The position numbers and the translations under genes are program-made. Below, piece after piece: positions 8,812 to 17,055 of a stretch of DNA of 64,000 nucleotides. The stretch spans positions 62,001 through 126,000 of the forward strand of contig CAYVHB010000001.1 of assembly GCA_964450865.1 (NCBI GenBank), in the 5' to 3' direction. Each line of letters starts with the position of its first letter. Positions within the stretch are counted from its first letter, which is position 1. The DNA is from CAYVHB01 sp964450865 (lineage in GTDB: Bacteria > Bacillota > Clostridia > Saccharofermentanales > UBA5734). The notes below the pieces were generated by a model. The model was not told the DNA's origin. It was given only the letters and a program-made list of their open reading frames with translations, and made no database searches.

Positions 8812-10283
8812 GGCCGGACCCTCCCGACAAACATCTGTGACTGTTTGCCGGACAGCGTCACTGCCGCCGGTTCCAGACCTTTCTCAGCCATGATCATTTC
8901 CGTGATCCGGGTCTGGCAGTAACCACCCTGGCATCGCCCGGCCATAGCCCGCGTCCGCAGTTTGATACCCATCACCGTCGCCACACCCAGTGGATTGCGC
9001 AGGGCAGCCAGGATCTCGGCCCGGGTGACCGTCTCGCAGCGGCAGATTATTTCCCCATGATCAGGATCACAGGCAATCAGGGCCGCTTGCTCGTCCGGAC
9101 TCATTTCATTAAACCAGCGGACCGCTGGTCGCCGGGGATCAAACTGCTCATTCTCAGCCAGGTCTTCCTGTTCCCTGATCATATTTACAACATGCCGGGC
9201 CAGGGGTCCGGCACTCGTCAGGCCCGGCGACTCGATGCCGATCAGGTGGATGGCCCGCGGATCAGACGGGCGCCGTTCGATGACAAAGTCCGCATATCCC
9301 CCCTGGACGGGGCCAGCCAGCTTGGGCCGGATACCGGCATAACTGCGGATGACCGCGTCAGCTGTCACATGGGGGAAAATCTGCCGGCCCTCAGCCAGCA
9401 GCATGTCCATGACGGGCTGCGTCGAAGCATAGTCATCCTTATCATCAATATACTCGGCACTCGGTCCAATCAGGATCGTGCCGTCGATGGTCGGCGTCAG
9501 ATGGATGCCCAGACCGCCGGCCTGGGCGTTGGGTACCGGATAAGCCGGCATGTTCAGGTAAGGGCTGAGCTTTTTATCGAGAATAAAATACTGGCCGCGG
9601 CAGGGGTAAATGGTGTAATCGGTGATGCCGAGCATCCGGGCGATCGTATCGGCATAAAGGCCGGCGCAGTTGATCAGCCAGCGCGTGTGAAAAAGGCCCC
9701 GATTGGTTGCAATTTCGTAGGTGGGCGGCTTCTCGCCGTCTTGCCCGGAACGGCTGATGGCTGTGACCGTGTGATCCAGAAAATAGGCAACACCGTTGGC
9801 GTGAGCATTTTCTGCGAGGGCAATCGTATAGAGAAACGGATTCAGGATCCCGGTCAGCGGCGAGTACAGGGCAAAGCGGCCGTCGAGTGTCGGTGCCAGC
9901 TGGTGCAGGCGGTCTTCATCAATCATTTCAAGGCCGGGACAGCCGTTCCGGTCGCCTTGCGCTTTCAGGGCCTGGAGATTTGCCAGGTCTTCCGACGTGA
10001 AGCCGACCACGACCTTGCCGGTCCGCCGGAAGGGCACAGCCAGTTCAGCGGCGGTATCGGCAAAGGACAGGGATCCCTCAACACAGAATCGCGCCATGAG
10101 GGAGCCGGTTTTATTGTTGAAGCCGGCATGCAGTACCGCTGAATTGCGACCACTGGTTGCCGAACAGACATCAGGCTCTTTTTCAAACACGGCAACCCTG
10201 AGCTGGAAGCGTGACAATTCCCGGGCCAGGGCACTGCCAATGACCCCGCCGCCGATGATTGATACGTCAAAAAACCTGGTCAT
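8808..10283 (-). CDS. GlpA-like FAD-dependent glycerol-3-phosphate dehydrogenase
   Basis: 491 residues. The N-terminal FAD motif is SIIGGGVIGSALARELS near residue 8, followed by a DAO/GlpA-type substrate domain. The C-terminus is a BFD-like [2Fe-2S] domain with ICRCET near 408 and GRCQGGYC near 442, giving the CxC...Cx4C ligand pattern. This architecture is that of anaerobic glycerol-3-phosphate or related 2-hydroxyacid dehydrogenases. It is coupled by ATGA overlaps both to the PAS-GGDEF gene upstream and to the GlpB-like/DUF1667 gene downstream. No glycerol kinase or facilitator is in the window, so glycerol-3-phosphate as substrate is likely but not proven. Confidence 0.85.
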   Translation of the reverse strand: MTRFFDVSIIGGGVIGSALARELSRFQLRVAVFEKEPDVCSATSGRNSAVLHAGFNNKTGSLMARFCVEGSLSFADTAAELAVPFRRTGKVVVGFTSEDLANLQALKAQGDRNGCPGLEMIDEDRLHQLAPTLDGRFALYSPLTGILNPFLYTIALAENAHANGVAYFLDHTVTAISRSGQDGEKPPTYEIATNRGLFHTRWLINCAGLYADTIARMLGITDYTIYPCRGQYFILDKKLSPYLNMPAYPVPNAQAGGLGIHLTPTIDGTILIGPSAEYIDDKDDYASTQPVMDMLLAEGRQIFPHVTADAVIRSYAGIRPKLAGPVQGGYADFVIERRPSDPRAIHLIGIESPGLTSAGPLARHVVNMIREQEDLAENEQFDPRRPAVRWFNEMSPDEQAALIACDPDHGEIICRCETVTRAEILAALRNPLGVATVMGIKLRTRAMAGRCQGGYCQTRITEMIMAEKGLEPAAVTLSGKQSQMFVGRVRP

Positions 10284-11317
10284 GCGTTTTTCTCACCTGT
10301 GTTCCGCCATGGCGCAAGATCGGATCGCAGTCTGTCATTCTGGCAAATCTGATTGCAGCCATTCTGTTTGGCAACGGCCAGCCTCGCCTCAGCCTGGCTG
10401 ATGATTTCATCGATGGTCTGCTGCTCATAGGCAGCCAGGCCGCCGCTGATTGTCAGGGGCAGCGCCTTCGGGAAATGAGCACAGGCAATTTCGCCGCGGA
10501 TTCGCTCGGCAACCTGCTGGCCTTGCTCGAAATCGCAATTGGCCAGACCGATGAGAAACTGATCGCCACCGAGGCGGGAAATGAAGTCATAATGCCGCGT
10601 GCAGCGCTGCAGAATCGCTGCAATCTGAGCCAGTACCAGGTCACCGGTCCCGCTGCCGTGCAGGCGATTGATCCGCTCGAAGCGGTCAATATCAAGAACG
10701 AGTATTGTCAGCGCCTGTCCGGCCTGCCGGGCCTGGATCATGGCCTGATTGAGCCGGCCGTACATCGCCTGGCGGTTCAGCAGGCCAGTCAGGCCATCGA
10801 GACTGCTCAGGCGGGCCATGCGACTCTGCTGTTCGCTGCAGGCCAGCAGCGCCTGTTTCTGGGCCGTTATGTCAAAGACAATCCCGGTCAGGACCTGCGG
10901 GCTGCCATCGGCAGCCCGGACGGAGACAAATGCCCGGTTGTGATGCCAGTGCCAGCTGCCATCCCTGGCCTGCAGGCGGTATTCCGCTTCAAAGACACCC
11001 GTTTCAGACCGCAGCAGGCCCTGCATCCGGGTATTCACCGGTTCCAGGTCATCAGGATGAATCCGGGCGGTAAAGAAGGCAAACGTGACAGCGTCATCCA
11101 TGCTGGCGATATCAAACCCAAGGGCCGCAAATTTGCGCGGGCTACAGACCAGCCGGTCGGTCTGCAGATACCAGTACCAGCGGCCCAGGTTGCCGGCCCA
11201 GGATTTATTCCAGAATCTGGTATCATCAGGATCCTGATTCATGGCTGTAACCAGGGCCTCCAGCTCGGCATTCTTGGCGATCAGCTGGTCACGGGTCCAT
11301 TCGCGTTCTATTTCCAT
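10280..11317 (-). CDS. PAS-GGDEF protein with altered GGDQF signature
   Basis: About 345 residues from an ATG at 11317, which has GAGG at 8 nt; an upstream ATG at 11365 lacks a clear site. A short coiled start is followed by a PAS/PAC sensor domain (about residues 35-160; HPDD, then GSWHWHHNRAF and GIVFDITAQK). A GGDEF domain begins at SLDGLTGLLNR. The signature loop reads RLGGDQF instead of GGDEF or GGEEF, so the catalytic-loop Glu is Gln; metal and DxLT-type motifs are otherwise recognisable. No membrane span is seen, so it is probably cytosolic. Its stop overlaps the start of the GlpA-like dehydrogenase, an unusual partner that suggests the sensor domain responds to the redox or substrate state of that pathway. 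Cyclase activity is doubtful. Confidence 0.85.
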   Translation of the reverse strand: MEIEREWTRDQLIAKNAELEALVTAMNQDPDDTRFWNKSWAGNLGRWYWYLQTDRLVCSPRKFAALGFDIASMDDAVTFAFFTARIHPDDLEPVNTRMQGLLRSETGVFEAEYRLQARDGSWHWHHNRAFVSVRAADGSPQVLTGIVFDITAQKQALLACSEQQSRMARLSSLDGLTGLLNRQAMYGRLNQAMIQARQAGQALTILVLDIDRFERINRLHGSGTGDLVLAQIAAILQRCTRHYDFISRLGGDQFLIGLANCDFEQGQQVAERIRGEIACAHFPKALPLTISGGLAAYEQQTIDEIISQAEARLAVAKQNGCNQICQNDRLRSDLAPWRNTGEKNA

Positions 11318-11483
11318 ACCCAATACCTCAGATACTTGTCCTGCATCATGTGTTCGCCTGTTCATGGTCAGATGACCCTGTTGTATACCGCATGAGCGTT
11401 GTCATGCCTGGGTGTACAGATGTGCGCAAGTGTATTATACGCCCGCTTCGTTCATGACGGTCCTGGCTGGGGGGCCCGGCCCG

Positions 11484-11999
11484 TCAGCCGGCAGGCGGCT
11501 CAGTGGGCGTGGTCTGCGTGGTGGCCGGTTCAGTTGTGGTTTCGCTGGGCCGGGTTGTTTCGCTGGGTTGAGTGGTTTCGGTTGTCGTTTCGGTCGGCTT
11601 TTGTGTGGTTGTCGGCCGGGGTGTCGGCCGGGGTGTGGGGGTCGCTTTTTTCGTCGTCGCTTTCGTTGTTTTTTTCGTTGTAGGCTGGCTTGTCGGCTCA
11701 CTGCTGGCAGACGACGCGGATGTTGGGCTGGTCTCCCCGGTCTGGGTCATGTTGCCGGACGTTTCCGTACCGGTAGCCGAGGTGACAAGCGGCGCGGATG
11801 TGCCAGACGTTGATGGCAGCGTGGATGGGATCTCCTCCGGCGGATTCTGGGCGCAGGAATAAAAAACAAACAGGGCGATAGCGACCAGCAGGATGATGAC
11901 CAGAATCATATTTAAAGCCGTCAGCCACGGATTATGACTGCGCCGGCTGGAACGCGATGTACCAATATAGGAGCTTGGAGGGCGCTTGACTGTACTCAT
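11484..11999 (-). CDS. Second mucin-like single-pass membrane protein
   Basis: 171 residues starting at an ATG that reads MSTVKRPPSS. A basic cytoplasmic segment of about 27 residues is followed by one hydrophobic span (about 28-49, LTALNMILVIILLVAIALFV) and SCAQ. The rest is Thr, Ser, Pro and Glu, with runs such as TKKTTKATTKK and TPTPRPTPRPTT. The build and the last motif match the protein at 4832-5287, so the two are probably paralogous in design. No sortase signal, repeat domain or catalytic motif is present. An extracellular stalk or O-glycosylated surface protein is inferred; no function is known. Confidence 0.62.
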   Translation of the reverse strand: MSTVKRPPSSYIGTSRSSRRSHNPWLTALNMILVIILLVAIALFVFYSCAQNPPEEIPSTLPSTSGTSAPLVTSATGTETSGNMTQTGETSPTSASSASSEPTSQPTTKKTTKATTKKATPTPRPTPRPTTTQKPTETTTETTQPSETTRPSETTTEPATTQTTPTEPPAG

Positions 12000-12000
12000 G

Positions 12001-12345
12001 TTTTCCTCACCTGTCAGTATTGAAGCAGCTCAGGGCTGTCATGTTTTTCATTGGCTTTTATCTGTAAGCGGTCCGTGGCAATCCGCGCCGGATAGCTGAC
12101 CTGAACGGTGGCACGGACTTGACGGGATCTGTCATGCTCGTAGTTAAGCATTTAATAATCAAAATGAAAAACCGATCGGTTGACCCGGTCCTGATCGCTG
12201 GCCAGGTTGGTCAGATCAGGCAAAATGATCATGATCCACCAAAGGGCGTAATTAGAAACATTGTACTTTGCATAAGATATGAATGTCAATTATGTGCCAG
12301 TTGTAGTCTTTCATGTTTTTTCTGCCGGTCATTATCAGTGCCGGG
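12001..12345. other. Gene-free stretch
   Basis: No supportable coding region. This interval carries the upstream region of the mucin-like gene (minus strand) and ends in the tRNA-Trp terminator. The small open frames here have no ribosome site and no protein-like composition. Confidence 0.5.
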
Positions 12346-12383
12346 AAAAAAGAAAAAGCCCTGAAACTTCAGCAGCTTCAGAG
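12340..12383 (-). terminator. Rho-independent terminator of tRNA-Trp
   Basis: On the minus strand the tRNA is followed by GCTCTGAA, a short loop, TTCAGGGC (one G-T pair) and a run of T residues broken by one C. This is a standard intrinsic terminator. Confidence 0.85.
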
Positions 12384-12389
12384 CTTATC

Positions 12390-12464
12390 TGGCAGGGGAG
12401 ACGCGATTCGAACACGCAACCGACGGTTTTGGAGACCGTTGCTCTACCGTTGAGCCACTCCCCT
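12390..12464 (-). tRNA. tRNA-Trp (anticodon CCA), CCA end encoded
   Basis: Cloverleaf read on the minus strand: acceptor AGGGGAG pairs with CTCCCCT, anticodon stem ACGGT/ACCGT encloses the loop CTCCAAA, and the T-loop is GTTCGAATC. The anticodon is CCA. The discriminator base G and the 3' CCA are encoded in the DNA. Confidence 0.97.
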
Positions 12465-12477
12465 AAGTCGCGTAATG

Positions 12478-12506
12478 ATGATATCATTGCCGTCCAGCGA
12501 TGTCAA
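12478..12506 (-). promoter_or_regulatory. Promoter of tRNA-Trp
   Basis: Minus strand: TTGACA (12501-12506), 17-nt spacer, TATCAT (12478-12483). The predicted start lies a few bases before the tRNA 5' end. Confidence 0.8.
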
Positions 12507-12718
12507 TCACTTTTCTGACTCGTTTGCAGGATGAAAAAGATGACTCCTGGACGAACCATTCCGGATGGCAGTACCTGATCCGGTAAGGGGAACGGGGGCC
12601 GTAACAGCCCTCCGCTCGCCCCCGGCCATGACCGGAAGAGAGCGAAGGCTGCCGGCTGATTCTCAACAAACAATGACCGCAGTCTCGCATGCCTGGTTTC
12701 GCATGCAAAGGTTCCGGA

Positions 12719-13888
12719 TCAGATTCCGACCCAGGCTGCGCCGTTGTCGGCCGATTCCACACAGGCATTGACCCATTTGACCCCGAGGTAACCGGCGTGA
12801 ACATCCGGATACCAGAATCCCTCGTCGCCGACCTTGCCACCTTTTTTCGCCAGGTCAATGGCGATGCCAAAGCGCAGGTAGAGATTGGACCAGGATTCAA
12901 ACAATCCCTCCGGATGGCCACCGCCAATGCGGTCGTCAGCCAGGGCACTGGGATACAGGTAGCCCATGCCGCGCTCGATAATCTGGGCCGGCTGGCCCTG
13001 GATCTCATAGCGCAGCTGGTTGGGCTGCTCATCCCACCATTCGATGCTGGCTTTGGAACCGATGATCCGGACCTTTTGGCCATGCATGGAGCCGGCGTTG
13101 ATGCTGCTGGCCCACATGGTGCCGACTGCTCCGTTTTCATACTGCATCAGGACAGTGGCGTTGTCCTCGAGCGGAGCGCGGCTCTTGACAAAGCTCTGGC
13201 GGGAGCAGAGCAGTTTAGTCATTTTCAAGTCAGGCGCCATGATTTCGGCCAGGAAAAGCGGGTGGGTGGCCAGGTCGCCCAGCACGAATGACGGCCCGGC
13301 GAATCTGGGATCGACGCGCCATTTCTGGGCGTCACTGTTGGCCTCGATCGCACCGGCGTTGAACCCATGGGCAAACTGCATATCGACCACGCGGATTTCG
13401 CCCAGGTCGCCATGGGCGATCATCTGCCGGCCCTGTTCGATCACCTGATGACCGGCATAGCCGTAGGTGACACCGACGACCAGGTTTTTGGCCACGGACA
13501 GGTCAACCAGTTCTTTGGCTTCTTCGGTCCGGAAGCACAGGGGCTTCTCAACCACGACGTGCAAGCCGGCGTTCAGGGCTGCCCTGGCGATTTCAAAATG
13601 TGTGCTGTTTGGCGTGGCAATCGACACGACCTCGATGCCGTCGGCACGTTTGGCTTCTTCGGCAAACAGGGTCTTGTAGTCCGGGTAGCAGCGGCTGGGA
13701 TCAAGGCCGAGATGGACGCCAAAGTCAACGCAGCGTTCAGGATTGATATCGAAGGCCCCGGCTACCAGTTCAAATGAGCGGTCACGCAGCGCGGCCGAGC
13801 GATGGATATAACCAATATTGCTGCCGCGGCCGCCACCGACCATGGCCCAGCGCAAGGGACGTTCATATTTCATTTCACCATTTTGCAT
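12719..13888 (-). CDS. Gfo/Idh/MocA family oxidoreductase
   Basis: About 389 residues from the ATG at 13888, with AGGAG 8 nt upstream; the frame is open further up but that part lies inside the neighbouring gene. The N-terminal Rossmann fold is seen in WAMVGGGRGSNIG. The family motif EKP appears in HVVVEKPLCF, followed by the usual alpha/beta substrate domain. The reaction is NAD(P)-dependent oxidation or reduction of a sugar or cyclitol; the substrate cannot be told. It lies 13 nt downstream of a TIM-barrel isomerase, an arrangement common in inositol and unusual-sugar catabolism. Confidence 0.88.
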   Translation of the reverse strand: MQNGEMKYERPLRWAMVGGGRGSNIGYIHRSAALRDRSFELVAGAFDINPERCVDFGVHLGLDPSRCYPDYKTLFAEEAKRADGIEVVSIATPNSTHFEIARAALNAGLHVVVEKPLCFRTEEAKELVDLSVAKNLVVGVTYGYAGHQVIEQGRQMIAHGDLGEIRVVDMQFAHGFNAGAIEANSDAQKWRVDPRFAGPSFVLGDLATHPLFLAEIMAPDLKMTKLLCSRQSFVKSRAPLEDNATVLMQYENGAVGTMWASSINAGSMHGQKVRIIGSKASIEWWDEQPNQLRYEIQGQPAQIIERGMGYLYPSALADDRIGGGHPEGLFESWSNLYLRFGIAIDLAKKGGKVGDEGFWYPDVHAGYLGVKWVNACVESADNGAAWVGI

Positions 13889-13901
13889 AATCATTTCTCC
13901 T

Positions 13902-14825
13902 TTAATATCCGACGCTCTTGAGATACTGGAAGCTGCGGGTGACGTCGCGCAGGCTGGTATCGGCATGACGGGGATCACGTTCCTGTTCAACCGTGACCCA
14001 GCCGGTGTAACCAATTTCCCGCAGGGCTTTGTTGATGCCGGCATAGTCAATAACGCCGCTGCCGATCGGGCACATGACACCTTTGGCACAGGCTTCAAAG
14101 AAATCAATCTCGATTTTCATCATTTCATCGTAGATTTCCTTGTTGACATCCTTGAAATGAATGTAGTCGATCCGGTCAATATACTTGCGGATCCAGGTTT
14201 CCGGATCCATGCGGGCATAATAGAGATGGCCGGTATCAAAAACGAAGCCGGACAGCGAGGACGGCACATCAGCAAGGACCTGCTCGATTTCGTCGGCAAA
14301 CTCGATGTAGCCGCCGGCGTGGGGATGCAGGACCGGACGGACACCGTATTCCTGCCAGGCAATCTCGGCGATCATGCGGATGTTGGCCAGCATATCCTGG
14401 TAGCGTTCCGGAGCAAGTCGCGGCGCGGTGTCCGGGTGACCGGCGGTACAGGCCCGCTCGGCATGGAAATAATCCATGTAGGTCAGATAAGGTGTGGCAT
14501 AGCGCTGGTCCGCTTCTTTCGCATCACGCGGCAGCCTGGTGATGAAGCTGCAGATATCATGGGTCTGCTTGCGCAGGCTTTCACGATTCGTGACGCTGAC
14601 CAGGTCATCAAAAATTGTGCCAACAATGATCGTCAGGTCGTTCTTGGCCAGTTCAGCCTGCACGACTTCGACATCAAGCGGGATATAGCCGTAGGGGCCC
14701 AGTTCAATACCTTTGAATCCGGAAAGGTGAGCTTCCAGAAGGACCTTCTTCCAGCTCGGCAAATAGGGATTTTGGGGATCGTCGACGCCCCAGCAGCTGG
14801 GCGCACAGGCAATGCGAATGCTCAT
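13902..14825 (-). CDS. Sugar phosphate isomerase/epimerase (AP-endonuclease-2 TIM barrel)
   Basis: 307 residues from an ATG with AGGAGG 6 nt upstream, in place of the in-frame codon eight positions earlier. Family features are the start IRIACAPSCWGVDD, the run SWKKVLLEAHLSGFKGIELG, a central HPHAGGYIEF (metal-binding His) and FVFDTGHLYYARMD. These match IolE/IolI-like xylose-isomerase-type TIM barrels with a divalent metal centre. Its stop is 13 nt from the Gfo/Idh/MocA gene, and the two probably act in one sugar or cyclitol pathway. Exact substrate unknown. Confidence 0.87.
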   Translation of the reverse strand: MSIRIACAPSCWGVDDPQNPYLPSWKKVLLEAHLSGFKGIELGPYGYIPLDVEVVQAELAKNDLTIIVGTIFDDLVSVTNRESLRKQTHDICSFITRLPRDAKEADQRYATPYLTYMDYFHAERACTAGHPDTAPRLAPERYQDMLANIRMIAEIAWQEYGVRPVLHPHAGGYIEFADEIEQVLADVPSSLSGFVFDTGHLYYARMDPETWIRKYIDRIDYIHFKDVNKEIYDEMMKIEIDFFEACAKGVMCPIGSGVIDYAGINKALREIGYTGWVTVEQERDPRHADTSLRDVTRSFQYLKSVGY

Positions 14826-14847
14826 ATAACTTCCTCCTGGATCCTTC

Positions 14848-14864
14848 ATCTGGCGTTGCCAGAT
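14848..14864 (-). other. Small hairpin in isomerase leader
   Basis: ATCTGGC, three bases, GCCAGAT form a perfect 7-bp stem just upstream of the ribosome binding site of the isomerase gene. It may affect translation or be incidental. Confidence 0.35.
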
Positions 14865-15304
14865 CGTTCAACCTGTTTATATTTTAGATCAGAAACGTCC
14901 GCTGGCCATCAACAATCTTGTTCAGTTTATCCGCACCGGGGGATGTCAAAGTCCTGCAGCAAGCCTGTTTCCGGCGTTCAGCTTGATCAAGTGGCAAGGG
15001 TATTCCATCAATCTTGCTATCGCGCTTTTTGCCCTGATAAACCTGCAGATATCAATCCAATTCATCTGATCCCAAGGTGAGTCCAATGCCGCTTTCCGGC
15101 TAACAATCAACCATTGATCACACCTCTTTCACAGACCGGCATTATACTGACGATAATCAGAAGTCAAATATCAGAAGCTGACAGGGAACAGACAAGACCT
15201 GGCCGGGGCCAGCAGAACCGGAGCCGTCCAATAACTGATTAGCGGCGACTGGATGAACCGATTACTGAAGTGCCGATGAAACAGATAAAATAATAGAGAG
15301 GCTG
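14865..15304. other. Divergent intergenic region without a gene
   Basis: About 440 bases between the minus-strand isomerase and the plus-strand glycosidase. No open frame is convincing. It must hold both promoters, but no clear pair of hexamers or operator was identified; several TGATCA-like words occur. Confidence 0.45.
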
Positions 15305-16315
15305 ATGCTCAATATGAAAAAAACACTGCGCAAACCTTTTAGCTGGATGGTCCTCTTCACGCTCATATTGTCCTTGAGTTCAACATATGTCTTATTGGAT
15401 GCGTTTGTCATCCCGCGCACCTTGACCCCCGTGGTCGCCAGTTCACCGGCAACAAGCGTGACGGCCGGCGTGGCAACCGGCGCGAGCGAGGCCATCATCG
15501 ATCCTGGGGCCACGGGCGTGGCGACAGGCGCTGACAGCCCGACTACCAGCAGTGGCACATCAACCGGAACAACCAGTCAGGCAGCCGCGATCACCGCCAA
15601 TTCCTACAGCGATGAAAACATCCGGATCACGATAGAAACAGTACGGCTTTATAATACAAACGTCTACATCGCCGATATCGAGGTCTCCAGTGTGGAATAC
15701 CTGAAAACGGCATTTGCCAATGGAGCTTACGGCCGCAATATCAAAGAAACCACCTCGGAAATGGCAGAAAGCAATCAGGCAATCTTTGCCATCAACGGCG
15801 ACTACTACGGGTTTCGCGACTACGGATATGTCCTGCGCAACGGAACCTTGTATCGCGAAACGGGTGCCAGTGGCCGTGAAGACCTGGTGATCAAAAGCGA
15901 CGGTAATTTCAGCATCATCAATGAGAGCCAGACCTCAGCCGAATCACTGCTCGCTGCCAATGCCTGGCAAGTCCTGTCCTTTGGCCCGGCCCTGATCAGT
16001 GACGGCCAGGTCACCGTCACGGCCAACAGTGAAGTCGGCCAGTCGATGCAGAGCAACCCGCGCACTGCCATCGGCATGATCTCGCCGCTCCATTATATGG
16101 TTGTCGTGTCAGATGGCCGGACCAGCGACAATGCCGGCTTATCCTTGCTTGAGCTGGCCCGGATCATGGCTGACCAGGGCTGTACAGTTGCCTACAACCT
16201 GGACGGTGGCGGTTCATCAACCATGTGGTTCAACGGCCAGGTCATCAATAATCCCACCAGTGGCCGCAGCAGCAGCGAAAGAAGCGTCAGCGATATCGTC
16301 TACTTCGGCTATTGA
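15305..16315 (+). CDS. Secreted phosphodiester glycosidase (NAGPA/DUF2233) family protein
   Basis: 336 residues; a second ATG three codons in is an equal candidate. An N-terminal signal anchor (residues 12-33) is followed by an Ala/Thr/Gly-rich linker (about 40-95) and the catalytic domain. Family motifs are clear: INGDYYGFRD, SFGPALI, NPRTAIG, VVSDGR and YNLDGGGSSTMW. The family removes sugar-phosphodiester groups (human uncovering enzyme) and in bacteria is associated with exopolysaccharide or wall teichoic acid metabolism. It faces outward at the membrane. It is transcribed divergently from the sugar oxidoreductase/isomerase pair. Confidence 0.88.
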   Translation: MLNMKKTLRKPFSWMVLFTLILSLSSTYVLLDAFVIPRTLTPVVASSPATSVTAGVATGASEAIIDPGATGVATGADSPTTSSGTSTGTTSQAAAITANSYSDENIRITIETVRLYNTNVYIADIEVSSVEYLKTAFANGAYGRNIKETTSEMAESNQAIFAINGDYYGFRDYGYVLRNGTLYRETGASGREDLVIKSDGNFSIINESQTSAESLLAANAWQVLSFGPALISDGQVTVTANSEVGQSMQSNPRTAIGMISPLHYMVVVSDGRTSDNAGLSLLELARIMADQGCTVAYNLDGGGSSTMWFNGQVINNPTSGRSSSERSVSDIVYFGY

Positions 16316-16342
16316 AATGAAAATCGACCCCAGGCAGCGCCT

Positions 16343-16401
16343 GATACCCGGCCGGCAGCAGCGGTCGCATGAGCGGTGACAGATACCCGGCCGGCAGCAG
16401 C
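16343..16401. repeat. Two 20-bp direct repeats, period 39
   Basis: GATACCCGGCCGGCAGCAGC occurs at 16343-16362 and again at 16382-16401, between the glycosidase and the small membrane protein. No coding role is seen. Confidence 0.8.
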
Positions 16402-16465
16402 AACTGTGTTCAGCACCTGAATGCTGCAGGCAGGATCAGAATATAAGAATGAGAGGATTATATAC

Positions 16466-16918
16466 ATGTTCACGATGTTGGCTGGTCGTTACCGGCAGAA
16501 TCGGTCAGTACGCAAAACAGTTCTATTTTACCTGGCTGTGACGATCGGCTGTGTGGTTTTCGACCGGATTTATGCCATTTTTGGCCACGGTGTGTATTCA
16601 GCCGCGATGTCCCTGATGTTTCTCTATCCTTTGCTGGGTGGTGTGCTGCCCTTCCTGCTGCAAGGACTGCTGCTGCCACAGGCTGACCAGGCCAGGCTAT
16701 ACCGCTTCAGTGCCAATGCCTATCATTCGGGGATCGCCACACTGACAATCGGCAGCCTGCTTAAGGGCATCCTGGAAATTGCCGGCACAGCCTCCCCTTA
16801 TCTGATCGGCTATTCCGTAACCGGCTGGTCACTGCTCGCAATCGGTCTGTCTGCCTGTCTGGCCAGCCTGGTCGTCAACCATTCCCGCAGATCCTGGACC
16901 GACTCGCGCAACCCGTAA
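16466..16918 (+). CDS. Small integral membrane protein, unknown family
   Basis: About 150 residues from the ATG at 16466, with GAGAGG upstream. Four hydrophobic segments are visible (about residues 19-37, 44-66, 83-105 and 110-133), with short basic ends. No charged catalytic motif is present. It follows the phosphodiester glycosidase gene on the same strand after about 150 nt and could be co-transcribed. I do not recognise a family; a role at the envelope is only inferred. Confidence 0.65.
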   Translation: MFTMLAGRYRQNRSVRKTVLFYLAVTIGCVVFDRIYAIFGHGVYSAAMSLMFLYPLLGGVLPFLLQGLLLPQADQARLYRFSANAYHSGIATLTIGSLLKGILEIAGTASPYLIGYSVTGWSLLAIGLSACLASLVVNHSRRSWTDSRNP

Positions 16919-16969
16919 CCAGCATCGGACAAAGCCTGGTCTGACCCGCATCATCAGGATAACGATGCT

Positions 16970-17014
16970 AAAAAGCCGGTGCAGGCAACCAACGAATGGT
17001 TTATCCTGCACCGG
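16970..17014 (-). terminator. Intrinsic terminator of the GH3 gene
   Basis: Minus strand: a 10-bp stem CCGGTGCAGG/CCTGCACCGG, with an inner AACCA/TGGTT stem in the loop, followed by C and five T residues, about 40 nt beyond the GH3 stop. Confidence 0.88.
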
Positions 17015-17055
17015 TCTTGCGAGTTTTATATGAGCAGTTATGTCAGAAATACACG

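Noticed and set aside
13889..14107. Longer N-terminus of the Gfo/Idh/MocA gene
   Set aside because: That segment overlaps the isomerase coding end in another frame; the ATG at 13888 has AGGAG at 8 nt and precedes the Rossmann motif.
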